Part shown: positions 34,214-41,814 of the stretch, in pieces | How positions within the stretch are numbered: position 1 is the stretch's first letter | How the letters are laid out: every line of letters begins with the position of its first letter | Source: Roseovarius tolerans | Lineage (GTDB): Bacteria; Pseudomonadota; Alphaproteobacteria; Rhodobacterales; Rhodobacteraceae | Assembly (NCBI RefSeq): GCF_900109855.1 | Contig: NZ_FOBO01000024.1 | Location: forward strand, 1-41,814 | Length of the DNA stretch: 41,814 nucleotides | Direction: 5' to 3' | The notes under the pieces: generated by a model | What the model was told of the DNA's origin: nothing | The model's input: only the letters and a program-made list of their open reading frames with translations | The model's database searches: none | Position numbers and translations under genes: made by a program

Positions 34214-35687
34214 CCTCTTCACTCCACCAATCACGCCCAAGATACTGCGACCCCACCAAGCCAAGGCGATGGACATGCTCCGCCAATCTCTTGGCATGGG
34301 CTACAAGCACGTCGTCCTGCAAGCACCAACAGGTTTCGGAAAGACTCTGGTCGCAGCGAAGATCATTCAAGGCGCATATGAGAAAGGCAACCGCGTCATC
34401 TTCACGGCTCCGGCGATCAGCTTGATCGACCAGTCGGTCGAAGCATTCGAGGCCGAAGGCATCTTTGACATCGGCGTCATGCAGGCGCAGCACCCGCGCA
34501 CTGATCCCTTGGCAAGGGTTCAGGTGGCCAGCGTTCAAACCTTGGTCAGAAGAGAAATCCCTGAGGCGGCCCTCGTGATCGTTGATGAGTGCCATCAGCG
34601 TTTCAAGAAGATCGAACAGATGATGAAGGACCGGCCCGACATCGTCTTCATTGGTTTGACCGCCACTCCCTGGGCCAAGGGCATGGGGTTGCTTTGGGAC
34701 GATCTCGTCGTACCCACGACGATCAAGGCTTTGATCGAGCAGGAGTATCTGTCCAAATTCCGGGTCTTGGCGCCGGACGTGCCTGACCTCAGCGAAGTCA
34801 AAGCACAAGGTGGCGACTATAACGAGGGGCAGGCAGCGCAGGTCATGCAAGGCAAGGCGCTCATGGCGTCTGTGGTCGAGACTTGGCTGACGCAGGGCGA
34901 AGATCGACCCACACTGCTCTTCGGCGTCAACTGTGCGCATGCAGAGGCTCTATGTGAAGCGTTCAAAGACGCAGGAGTGGCGAGTGCATATGTCGATGCT
35001 TTCACGGATAATATCGAACGGAATTTGATTGAGCGCCAGTTCCGGGCGCGCGAGATCAAGGTCGTCTGTTCCGTGCGCACGTTGACGACGGGCGTCGACT
35101 GGCCCGTCAGCTGCATCATCGACGCAGCACCGACCAAAAGTGAGATTTTGCACGTCCAAAAAATCGGGCGCGGCCTGCGGATCCAGGATGGCTCTGAGGA
35201 TCTGTTAATCCTTGATCATGCAGGCAACACTCTGCGACTTGGGCTGGTCACAGATATTCACAGCACCGCGTTGGACGCCTCGAAGCCTGGAGAAAGGGCC
35301 GCTGGCCGCCTAAAGACGCAAAAGCTGCCGAAGCCCTGCGCAAGATGCGAGACGCTGCATACGGGCCGCTACTGTCCTTCCTGTGGCCATGAGCGCAAGC
35401 CGGTTTCAGGTGTGGACACGATAGACGGCGAGCTGGTGGAAGTCGGTGAGACGCGCAAGGCTCCGACCAAGTCGGACAAGCAGAACTTCTGGTCGATGGC
35501 GCTCACCGTGGACGATCAACGCGGCAAAGGCGGCCGAATGGCGAATGCCCTTTACAAAAGAAAATTCGGAGTCTGGCCCAAAGAGCTTTCAGACCGGCGC
35601 ATAGAGCCAGATCAGGCTTTCCGGAACTACGTGAAATCCTGCGACATCGCCTATGCGAACAGAAAGAATAAGCAGGGAGCGCTGTAA
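34206..35687 (+). CDS. Phage SF2 DEAD/DEAH-box helicase with zinc finger
   Basis: A 493-residue helicase from MNDLFTPPITP (GAGGAGG upstream). Motifs: Walker A APTGFGKT (40-47), motif II as DECH (128-131), motif III TATP (153-156), and motif VI QKIGRGLR (319-326). A C-terminal four-cysteine zinc ribbon follows (C379, C382, C391, C394). It resembles phage-encoded UvsW/RecG-like SF2 helicases that remodel or unwind DNA at phage replication forks. It lies between the initiator-like wHTH and the primase, 2 nt before the latter, making a replication operon. Confidence 0.88.
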   Translation: MNDLFTPPITPKILRPHQAKAMDMLRQSLGMGYKHVVLQAPTGFGKTLVAAKIIQGAYEKGNRVIFTAPAISLIDQSVEAFEAEGIFDIGVMQAQHPRTDPLARVQVASVQTLVRREIPEAALVIVDECHQRFKKIEQMMKDRPDIVFIGLTATPWAKGMGLLWDDLVVPTTIKALIEQEYLSKFRVLAPDVPDLSEVKAQGGDYNEGQAAQVMQGKALMASVVETWLTQGEDRPTLLFGVNCAHAEALCEAFKDAGVASAYVDAFTDNIERNLIERQFRAREIKVVCSVRTLTTGVDWPVSCIIDAAPTKSEILHVQKIGRGLRIQDGSEDLLILDHAGNTLRLGLVTDIHSTALDASKPGERAAGRLKTQKLPKPCARCETLHTGRYCPSCGHERKPVSGVDTIDGELVEVGETRKAPTKSDKQNFWSMALTVDDQRGKGGRMANALYKRKFGVWPKELSDRRIEPDQAFRNYVKSCDIAYANRKNKQGAL

Positions 35688-35689
35688 TC

Positions 35690-36661
35690 ATGCAGATCAA
35701 GACGACCGACGCCGCCCGCAATAAATGGCGCGGGATACTGTTGGAACTAGGGCTCCCGGCAGATTGCCTTAGTAACAAGCATGGTCCATGCCCCATGTGT
35801 GGCGGAAAAGACAGGTTCCGGTGGGACAACAAAGAGAGCCGTGGGACATATTTTTGCAGTCAGTGCGGAGCCGGTGATGGTATGGAACTTGCCATTAAAT
35901 TCACCGGGTTGGATTTCAAGGAAGTTGCGACGAAGATTGACGGCATTGTCGGGAATATCAACGCTGATGCGCCTCCTCGGGTGATCAGCAAGGACCAGAA
36001 CAAAGATCTACTAAAGCAAATCTACTGCCGCACACGTCCAGTCGAGCCGGAAGATCTGGTCCACAAATACCTCGCAACCCGCGACCTCGAAGAACTAATC
36101 TATCCCCCTGCGTTACGCTTTGCGCCAGTGTTGGACGACGGTGAAGGCGGGAAGCACCCCGCTATGGTCGCCATGGTTGGTGTGGTTGGTGAAACCAAAT
36201 CAGGCGGTGGCCCCAGGTATCGTGCAATGCACCGGACTTACCTGCGCCCGGATGGAGCTGGAAAAGCGGAGATTTCGCAACCGCGCAAGTTCACCCCTGG
36301 CCAACTACCTGACGGTGCCTGTGTTCAACTCTGTGAATACGTGCCAGGAGGTCCACTTGGGATTGCGGAAGGCATTGAGACGGCGCTGGCGGCCTCTGCG
36401 TATTACGAAATGCCAGTTTGGGCTGCGCTCAACACCAGTCTTCTGAAAAAATGGGTTCCGCCAGACGGCTGCAAAGAGATCGCCATTTTTGGCGATAACG
36501 ACGCGAATTACAGTGGCCAGAAGGCGGCATATGAACTGGCCCATAAATTGGCCGGAAAAGGCTATATCGTCACCGTGCATATTCCCGAAGACGACGGCAC
36601 GGACTGGGCTGACGCATGGTCTAAGAGATGCCGGGAAAAGATGGAGGTGACAATGACTTAG
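35690..36661 (+). CDS. Phage primase: zinc-ribbon plus Toprim domain
   Basis: A 323-residue protein. The N terminus is a primase zinc ribbon (C34, C37, C56, C59 in CPMCGGKDRFRW and YFCSQCG). The C-terminal half is a Toprim domain with the acidic motif GIAEGIETALAA and IFGDNDAN. This is the plan of P4-alpha/T7-gp4-type phage primases without the helicase domain, which is instead the separate upstream gene. It would make RNA primers for phage DNA synthesis. A downstream gap of 26 nt leads to the small terminase. Confidence 0.85.
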   Translation: MQIKTTDAARNKWRGILLELGLPADCLSNKHGPCPMCGGKDRFRWDNKESRGTYFCSQCGAGDGMELAIKFTGLDFKEVATKIDGIVGNINADAPPRVISKDQNKDLLKQIYCRTRPVEPEDLVHKYLATRDLEELIYPPALRFAPVLDDGEGGKHPAMVAMVGVVGETKSGGGPRYRAMHRTYLRPDGAGKAEISQPRKFTPGQLPDGACVQLCEYVPGGPLGIAEGIETALAASAYYEMPVWAALNTSLLKKWVPPDGCKEIAIFGDNDANYSGQKAAYELAHKLAGKGYIVTVHIPEDDGTDWADAWSKRCREKMEVTMT

Positions 36662-36687
36662 GTCTTGCAGGCAACTGAACAGCGGCC

Positions 36688-37566
36688 ATGAAAAAGAGAA
36701 AGAAGCCCCTTCCTATGCCGAAGAACACGAAGATCAGCGAGAAGAAACGCCTTAACCTTGCACCGTCTGGGTTGACGTGGAAGCGCGATGTGTTTTGCTC
36801 TGAATATCTCAAAGATCGCAACGCCACGCAGGCCGCGATCCGCGCTGGATATTCCGAGAGAACAGCTAAGGAGCAGGGATACCGACTGCTCACGAATGTT
36901 CACGTCAAGGCCAGAGTCAACGAGCTGATGAGCGAACGAGCCCAACGGCTCGAAATCGAAACTACCGATGTTCTCCAACGCTTGTGGGAGAAAGCTACGG
37001 CTGACGTGAACGAGTTGGTGCGCATCGAGCGTCGCTGTTGCCGCTATTGTCACGGCGTCGATCACGAATATCAGTGGAGGACCCCTCGGGAGTTTAAAGG
37101 CGCGCAGAACGCCACAATGGAGGAGATGGCTAAGGGTAACGCAGACACGCTGCTGGCGTTAGGTCAGGCCCTGGACGAGGGACGCACCATCCCCTGTATG
37201 CCCAATGATGCAGGCGGCTATGGCTTCGACCAGACCGCAGGTCCCAACCCGGACTGTCCTGAGTGTCATGGCGAGGGTATTGCGCATGTCGTGGTGCTAG
37301 ACACCCGCGAGGCCCTGTCACATCCGCTCTATGAAGGCGTCAAGCAAACCAAGGATGGCATTGAGGTCAAGATCGCCGATCGCGCAAAGGCGCTAGAGCA
37401 GGTCGCGCGTCACTTGCAGATGTTCAAGGACGTTGTGGATCTCCAAGCCTCCGAAGAGCTGATCACGGCTGCTAGGGCCATCAGCGCCGCCTCACCGCCC
37501 ATCACGCCGCAATATGTCCGCGATAATGCGCACCGGCTTGATGCACTTGAATGGGACGCCCTTTAG
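36688..37566 (+). CDS. terS: Phage terminase small subunit with Cys-rich insert
   Basis: A 292-residue small terminase, which recognises the packaging site and loads the large subunit. Residues 34-82 hold the Terminase_2 DNA-binding region (DVFCSEYLKDRNATQAAIRA, then GYSERTAKEQGYRLL). Between about 115 and 200 is an insertion with two CxxCHG motifs (C118-x2-C121 and C190-x2-C193, followed by GEG), like half of a DnaJ zinc finger. The C terminus returns to helices (RAKALEQVARHLQMFKDVVD). It is longer than the usual 150-190 residues. No large terminase follows; the phage module ends here. Confidence 0.85.
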   Translation: MKKRKKPLPMPKNTKISEKKRLNLAPSGLTWKRDVFCSEYLKDRNATQAAIRAGYSERTAKEQGYRLLTNVHVKARVNELMSERAQRLEIETTDVLQRLWEKATADVNELVRIERRCCRYCHGVDHEYQWRTPREFKGAQNATMEEMAKGNADTLLALGQALDEGRTIPCMPNDAGGYGFDQTAGPNPDCPECHGEGIAHVVVLDTREALSHPLYEGVKQTKDGIEVKIADRAKALEQVARHLQMFKDVVDLQASEELITAARAISAASPPITPQYVRDNAHRLDALEWDAL

Positions 37567-37650
37567 GCGGGCCGGTAGAGCAGTGTTTTTGCGCGATGAT
37601 ACCCTTGTTCGGCCTGCACCGCGCCCGATACTTCGTAAGGGCCAAAACCG

Positions 37651-38559
37651 TCAGGGTAAAGCGATGCGTGCTAGGACTCCCAAATGATCCGATCCCATAT
37701 AGGGGCGTAGCTCAACGGTCCCCGATGCACCCTTTGGCACTAACACCGTATCTATAGGCAATGGCAGCAACCAACCGCCCGAACGAAAAGTGTTTCTAAA
37801 AGCGCCGAGACGGTGGTTCCCAGCGGCGGCCTCTATCCGTTGCAAGTTCCCCGCCCAAGGAACCATGTTGAAATCTCCCGCGATCAGCACCTGGCCGTCC
37901 AGACCGGCGATGCGTTCGGCGATGATTTGACTCTGGTAGTATTGATCAAATGGAAAGGGCCATTCCATGTGAACAGATAAGACCCACACCAGCTGACCAT
38001 TGGGCGCCAGCACTTGAACCCCCGCCAGCCCAGCTTCGGCCAAGCAAAATTCAGAGCCATCCACGGCTGGCAATGACGTCAGCACGGCGACGTCCTGCGC
38101 TGGCCGGAATTTGCAGGTGACGGCCTTAGGGTAGTGGTCGAACATGTTGGCCATGAACCGTCGATTATGATCGGAAACCTCTTGCAACGTTACAATCTCG
38201 GCGCCGGACGCGATAATATCGTCAGCCAATGGATAACGTGGCCAGGCCTTCGAAAGCAGGTTCTTTTGGTAGAGCTTTAGGCATGCTCCGGTGCAGTCCG
38301 TCCCGGAGATGAAGAAACCGGGCGCAATCGAACTGATCGCCACAACCGCCAAGGTGAGTGAAAAAAGTGCGCGACGCTGCGCCTTCATCAAGAACAAAAA
38401 CGCTGCCACCGGTATCAGCAATACCCCGGCCTGCGGTCGGACCACCGACGCTGAGTTGCCAAATTCGAAAACATACCCACTAAATCCAAGCAGAACCAGC
38501 GCAATCAGGGCCGTCGCACTGCCGGATGCCAAAACGCGAATGATAGCACTGTTAGACAT
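37651..38559 (-). CDS. Membrane-anchored endonuclease/exonuclease/phosphatase (EEP) family protein
   Basis: A 302-residue protein with about three N-terminal membrane helices (residues 8-85) and a periplasm-facing EEP domain. Catalytic residues visible are Glu in VTLQEVSD, the DFN motif (GDFNMVPWAG) and the terminal GSDHLGV, with HMEW carrying a further His. EEP enzymes cleave phosphodiesters in nucleic acids, sphingolipids or inositides; similar anchored proteins are common in Rhodobacterales but their substrate is unknown. It converges with the small terminase gene, ending 84 nt away. Confidence 0.85.
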   Translation of the reverse strand: MSNSAIIRVLASGSATALIALVLLGFSGYVFEFGNSASVVRPQAGVLLIPVAAFLFLMKAQRRALFSLTLAVVAISSIAPGFFISGTDCTGACLKLYQKNLLSKAWPRYPLADDIIASGAEIVTLQEVSDHNRRFMANMFDHYPKAVTCKFRPAQDVAVLTSLPAVDGSEFCLAEAGLAGVQVLAPNGQLVWVLSVHMEWPFPFDQYYQSQIIAERIAGLDGQVLIAGDFNMVPWAGNLQRIEAAAGNHRLGAFRNTFRSGGWLLPLPIDTVLVPKGASGTVELRPYMGSDHLGVLARIALP

Positions 38560-38890
38560 TTTGTAAGCCCTGCGCAGGGTAGTTAGCAGCTTGAACCACC
38601 CTAATGCCTAATTATCTGGTGCGCTTCTAGCGCCAGGCCGCTTTGCTTTGATCTGCACCCGTAATCGTAACAGCACCAAAAATAGCCAATGCCGGATACA
38701 GCATTGCCGCCGTGAGTATTTCATTTGCACTATGTCTGCGTTTGGCTCGAAGCAGAAGTCAGACGCGCGGGGCGGTTTTCGGTCCGGCCCAGACCGCCCA
38801 TTGTGGCGATCGCGTTATAAATTGATCCGATTTGTCACAGCGCCCGTAAGAACGGCATGCACTTGGGCATAGAAAAAAAGGGACAACTCA
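38560..38890. other. Intergenic region upstream of the fasciclin gene
   Basis: About 330 bp without a supported gene. It contains a 7-bp inverted repeat GGGCGGT ... ACCGCCC (about 38773-38802) with a 16-nt loop and no U-tract. The last bases include AAAAAAGGGACAACTCA, the ribosome site of the fasciclin gene. The divergent promoters of the EEP and fasciclin genes must lie here. Confidence 0.4.
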
Positions 38891-39403
38891 ATGAAGCTTT
38901 CCAGCTCTCTTAAGGCCGCGGCACTTGCCGCTTGCTCCACAACTGCCGCCTCGGCTGACACCATTGTTGATATTGCCGCTGGTGACGAGCGGTTCTCGAC
39001 CTTGGTTGCTGCCGTGACCGCCGCTGATCTGGTCGAGACCCTGCAAGGCGAAGGGCCCTTTACAGTCTATGCGCCGATCAACGATGCTTTTGCCGCTTTG
39101 CCCGATGGCACGGTCGAAACGCTATTGCAGCCTGAGAACAAGGACCAGCTGACCAACGTCCTTCTATATCATGTCGATGACCGCGACCTTCCGGCCGCGG
39201 CAATTCCTATGGGCTCGAACTATTTTAAGCCAGTTTTGGCATCTGAGCGTTTGTGCATCACAAAGTCGTCGGATGGTGTTATGATCGCCGACGGCACCGG
39301 AGAGATGGCTACTGTCATTATCGCCGACATAAAGGCCGATAATGGAGTGATCCACGTGATCGACAAAGTGCTGCTGCCCGGCACGCGCCCGGCCTGCCAC
39401 TAA
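38891..39403 (+). CDS. Secreted fasciclin (FAS1) domain protein
   Basis: A 170-residue exported protein: signal peptide through AASA, then one FAS1 domain with the H1 motif (GPFTVYAPINDAFAALP) and the H2-like NVLLYHVDD, plus the final VIHVIDKVLLP. Two cysteines are near 122 and the C terminus. FAS1 domains mediate adhesion or matrix contacts. It is followed 91 nt later by an outer-membrane protein on the same strand, so the two may serve the cell surface together. Confidence 0.9.
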   Translation: MKLSSSLKAAALAACSTTAASADTIVDIAAGDERFSTLVAAVTAADLVETLQGEGPFTVYAPINDAFAALPDGTVETLLQPENKDQLTNVLLYHVDDRDLPAAAIPMGSNYFKPVLASERLCITKSSDGVMIADGTGEMATVIIADIKADNGVIHVIDKVLLPGTRPACH

Positions 39404-39494
39404 CTTACACCCACAACGGCACATGCCGTGCGCTTTGGCCAGACCTTTTGATAATGTTTGCCGTGGCGGAAATGACGTTTGAAAGGATAATGAA

Positions 39495-40079
39495 ATGTTA
39501 AAGACAACAACTGCTCTCGCAGCACTCACCGCTGTTTTGGCAGCCCCCGCCCTAGCCGGTAACGTAGCTGAACCCGCACCTGAGCCCGCAATCGTGGCAC
39601 CAGTGGCTCCGGCCAGCCCGAACTGGACGGGCTTTTACGCAGGTGGACAGCTCGGCTATGCTTGGGTCGACGCTGATCTTGCAGGCGTAGACGGCGATGA
39701 CATCATCGGTGGTTTGGTGCTTGGCTATGACTTTGATTACGGTAACAACTGGGTTGTCGGTGTTGGCCTTGATTATGATTGGGCTGACATCGGTCTCGCA
39801 CCTGGTGTAAGCCTTGAAAACGTCTTCCGTGCCAAGCTTCGTGGCGGCTACAAAATCGGCAACGGGCTGCTGTATGGAACCGGTGGCTATGCTTGGGCCG
39901 ACACGGATAATGTGGGTGATGATAGCGGTTATTTCATCGGCGGTGGCTATGAACATATGGTCACGCAGAACATCTCGATTGGTGGAGAAGTTCTTTATCA
40001 TCAATTCGACAACTTCGGCACCGTTAACACGGACATCGACGCGACGACCGCTCAGGTGCGGACTACTTTCCGCTTCTGA
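39495..40079 (+). CDS. Outer-membrane beta-barrel protein (Omp25/31-like)
   Basis: A 194-residue outer-membrane protein with GAAAGGATAATGAA upstream. Signal peptide ends APALAG, a Pro/Ala-rich linker follows, then an eight-stranded barrel (WTGFYAGGQLGYAWVDADLA, KLRGGYKIGNGLLYGTGGY, YFIGGGYEHMVTQNISIGGE) ending in the C-terminal Phe needed for Bam assembly (RTTFRF). This is the small porin/OmpA-like barrel family of alphaproteobacteria. It probably acts in envelope stability or adhesion. A strong terminator follows. Confidence 0.9.
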   Translation: MLKTTTALAALTAVLAAPALAGNVAEPAPEPAIVAPVAPASPNWTGFYAGGQLGYAWVDADLAGVDGDDIIGGLVLGYDFDYGNNWVVGVGLDYDWADIGLAPGVSLENVFRAKLRGGYKIGNGLLYGTGGYAWADTDNVGDDSGYFIGGGYEHMVTQNISIGGEVLYHQFDNFGTVNTDIDATTAQVRTTFRF

Positions 40080-40117
40080 CCGGCGCGTTATGCGATCATC
40101 ATATTTCAGATTAGTAG

Positions 40118-40143
40118 CGGGCGGTCTTTGACCGCCCGTTTTT
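40118..40143 (+). terminator. Intrinsic terminator after the outer-membrane protein gene
   Basis: A perfect 9-bp GC-rich stem CGGGCGGTC / GACCGCCCG with a TTT loop is followed by TTTTT. It lies 39 nt after the stop codon, a textbook Rho-independent terminator. Confidence 0.9.
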
Positions 40144-40657
40144 ATGCCGAACACCCTTTAAGCGAGGACGCGTTCAGGCCGCGCTGATAGATGCGAGACC
40201 GGACAATGGCAGCAATGTCCCGCGTTGCAGCCAGTCGCGGCCAACACTTTGAGCGTCTGCTTAATTCGAACTGAGTTCCTCAGGGTCTGACCGCTTCGGG
40301 CTGGTTGCCGTCATCTGACAATTCCAGTCGGGTAACACGCACTGGTCGGCTGCAGGCAAATGGCGGCTATGCGCAGATAGTGACCTTTGCAAAGTTTGGG
40401 CAGTATCCCGACAGCGGACCTTCAAGCTGAGTGCGGCTTATGCCTGCTTCGAGCCCTAACCGACGGCGAACCAACGCGGCGACAGCATTGATCACGTCGA
40501 CAGGGGCAGATGTTCCGCCGTGCTGCCGACATTCAAAGCCTCGGACGCAGCTGATACGCTCATAGGCACCTTTCCGCCAAGGCTCCTCTCGGAGGGCAAC
40601 ACCTTGCAGCAGCAATGGTTATCTGAATGACACGGCAAAAAGAAACGGAGTTACATC
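40144..40657. other. Intergenic region without a convincing gene
   Basis: About 510 bp. The only notable frame is on the minus strand (40615-40367) but it would need a TTG start and has no ribosome site or recognisable domain, so it is not called. The last 50 bp carry the ribosome site (ACGGAGTTACATC) for the 40658 gene. No terminator or repeat was seen. Confidence 0.4.
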
Positions 40658-41008
40658 ATGCGACAGTTATTGGTTCTTATCGCGGCGGCGGCGGCCTTTC
40701 TCGGGGTGGCTGCAGAGGCGGGAAATGACAAAGCCGGAAAAGGACAGTCAGGCGGTGCGTACAAAGCAACCGATTGCCCACCCGGTCTGGCTAAGAAAAA
40801 CCCGCCGTGCGTGCCGCCCGGCCAAGCCCGCAAGTACGGCCGTGGAGACGTGATCTATGGAGATTACAGGATCATCGGCGATCCGGGGCGGTATGGGCTT
40901 GATCGCGACCAGACCTACTACCGCGTGGGCGACTATGTCTATCGCGTGGACCGCGACACGCGCGAGGTACTGGACTTGATTGGAGCGGTCGCGCGCGTCT
41001 TGGACTAG
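40658..41008 (+). CDS. Small secreted protein, RcnB-like C terminus
   Basis: A 116-residue exported protein: signal peptide (LLVLIAAAAAFLGVAAEA), then a Gly/Lys-rich part with two cysteines in CPPGLAKKNPPCVPPGQARK, and a C-terminal YRVGDYVYRVDRDTREVLDL segment. This CPPGLAKK...CxPPGxAKK arrangement plus YxxGDYxYRVD is seen in short periplasmic hypothetical proteins of Rhodobacterales, related in style to RcnB. Function unknown; metal or envelope stress is a guess. Confidence 0.75.
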   Translation: MRQLLVLIAAAAAFLGVAAEAGNDKAGKGQSGGAYKATDCPPGLAKKNPPCVPPGQARKYGRGDVIYGDYRIIGDPGRYGLDRDQTYYRVGDYVYRVDRDTREVLDLIGAVARVLD

Positions 41009-41441
41009 TGCGCGACTGCACGGCTTCGGCGCGAAGACTTTCGAACCAAGGGCAGATCGACGCGCGGCCGGGATCGGATAACGTATGATCCGGAGACCGA
41101 GCCGTGGTCTGATGGCCGCGTAGCTGTCAATATGAACCACGCCTCCCGCAGAGCCGACCCTTGCCACGCCGCGTGGCCAGGGTCCGGAAGGTCCGCTGAT
41201 CAGACTTTGGTGCTAAGCGCAGCTAATGGCCGGAACGAGCCCATACTACCTGATGCTGCGATTTGCCGGAACGGACGCAAAACAGATCGAAGCTGTCGTT
41301 TACTCGTGCGGATCAGATGGCAGCTTTTTACTTGCCTCCCACGGGCGGTCGCGGCCTACGGGGTGGACTTTGATCGGATGTAGCGTGGCATAGCCCCGCA
41401 AGACTGCTCCAGCGGCCACCCGTTTCACCCGTTGCGGGATT
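41009..41441. other. Intergenic region without a convincing gene
   Basis: About 430 bp with no domain-bearing frame. A plus-strand frame at 41132-41383 has no ribosome site and no family features. Some segments look coding-like but are interrupted; nothing can be named. Confidence 0.35.
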
Positions 41442-41522
41442 TCAGCTGTCCATGGTTAAGACCAGCCCGAGCAGAAGCCCTCCAATGACCACCAATCCGA
41501 CCAGTATGAGTGCACTCGACAT
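41442..41522 (-). CDS. Possible 26-residue membrane peptide
   Basis: On the minus strand ATG 41522 to TGA 41442 encodes MSSALILVGLVVIGGLLLGL followed by VLTMDS, a single hydrophobic helix with an acidic end. The ribosome site is a weak G-rich GGGGGCG. It resembles in style the 24-residue peptide at 15672. Evidence is limited to composition and clean start/stop. Confidence 0.3.
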   Translation of the reverse strand: MSSALILVGLVVIGGLLLGLVLTMDS

Positions 41523-41689
41523 GGACGCCCCCGCGTGTTGATCTCCAGCTGGGGTCATTCATCGGAGAGAGCCACCACCTCAGGCAAGCGCCGCCGAGGC
41601 TGTCATTCTACCGGTGTTGCGGGAATGTCGGTGTCGTCGGCGGAGAGGCACCTATCGGGGCACTTTCCTCGCGGTTTTCCGCCGAGGGC

Positions 41690-41814
41690 CGTAGCAACGA
41701 GAACACCGACCGGCTCCTGCGCCGATACTTCCCGCGCGGCATCGATGTGTCGAACTATAGCCAAGCCAAACTCAGCGCAGTCTCTCGGCAACTCAACGAA
41801 CGACCCAGAAAGAC
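41690..41814 (+). mobile_element. IS30-family transposase, C-terminal part, runs off the window
   Basis: A plus-strand frame reads RSNENTDRLLRRYFPRGIDV and continues SNYSQAKLSAVSRQLNERPR to the end of the window. This is the conserved end region of IS30 transposases (NENTNGLLRQYFPKGTDLS, then LNxRPRK), including the catalytic Glu of the DDE triad (Asn-Glu-Asn). Sequence upstream of 41690 no longer resembles the family in this frame, so the gene is truncated or frameshifted on its 5' side. Confidence 0.7.

Noticed and set aside
37702..37719. GGGGCGTAGCTCAACGGT, resembling the 5' part of a tRNA
   Set aside because: It lies inside the C-terminal coding region of the EEP gene on the opposite strand, and no anticodon stem, T-loop or acceptor 3' end follows.
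38648..38872. 74-codon plus-strand frame before the fasciclin gene
   Set aside because: No ribosome site, Arg/Ser/Cys-rich random composition, lies where the promoter is expected.
40367..40615. 82-codon minus-strand frame upstream of the small secreted protein
   Set aside because: Needs a TTG start, has no ribosome site and no recognisable features.

Overview
The window is high-GC alphaproteobacterial DNA, most likely from the Rhodobacterales (Roseobacter/Paracoccus type). The evidence is the codon bias, Rhodobacterales-type phage tail and lysis genes (including a DUF6127-like protein), DUF5765, SLC13 and DUF2177 membrane proteins, and many short hypothetical proteins of a kind common in that order. 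No rRNA, tRNA, CRISPR array, or replication/partition genes were seen. All family names are from reading motifs and from memory; no database search was run.

Layout. (1) 1-5430: the distal end of a prophage, left to right. A 5'-truncated tail-tip protein carries a von Willebrand A domain inserted in its fold and four 17-residue C-terminal repeats. It is followed by a beta-sandwich tail protein, a small membrane protein, an M15 endolysin with its own membrane anchor, and overlapping i-spanin/o-spanin-like genes. (2) 5480-8948: a divergent metal cassette, probably nickel/cobalt. A His-rich membrane protein, a HupE/UreJ permease and a membrane-anchored periplasmic protein lie on the minus strand. 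A CsoR/RcnR/InrS-type repressor and an MFS exporter with a His-rich tail lie on the plus strand. A palindromic G-tract operator sits between them. (3) 9015-15585: a minus-strand copper block (DUF302, TVP38, APC permease, CopA with its own MerR-type 19-bp-spacer promoter, methyltransferase, DUF411) and a plus-strand SHOCT membrane protein.

(4) 15672-24409: membrane and envelope stress genes mixed with very short ORFs. These include a 24-residue membrane peptide, a CPA1 Na+/H+ antiporter, DUF5765, a Crp/Fnr regulator, an HflK-HflC pair, a DUF3309 remnant, and several small lysine-rich or disordered proteins. (5) 24860-31911: an SLC13 permease, acetoin reductase, a pair of related coiled-coil proteins (one cytoplasmic, one exported), a cupin overlapping a lipoamide-dehydrogenase-like flavoprotein, a broken MgtC/DUF4010-like start, and a zinc-type CDF exporter. 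(6) 31912-33394: an AT-rich scar with a 16-nt inverted repeat, IS5-like and IS1380-like transposase remnants, and a DUF2177 gene.

(7) 33395-37566: a phage early module (HTH regulators, SF2 helicase, zinc/Toprim primase, small terminase) that stops abruptly where the large terminase should follow. (8) 37651-41522: envelope genes (membrane EEP phosphatase/nuclease, fasciclin protein, beta-barrel outer-membrane protein with a clear terminator, secreted small protein, possible 26-residue membrane peptide). (9) 41690-41814: the C-terminal part of an IS30-family transposase running off the window.

Taken together this is a mosaic accessory region. A metal, ion and envelope-stress island lies between the tail end of one prophage and the beginning of another (or of the same phage type), with IS debris at the joints. 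The best candidates for new biology are the VWA-containing tail tip, the nickel-type regulated HupE/anchor/His-rich/MFS cassette, and the small-protein-rich HflKC neighbourhood.
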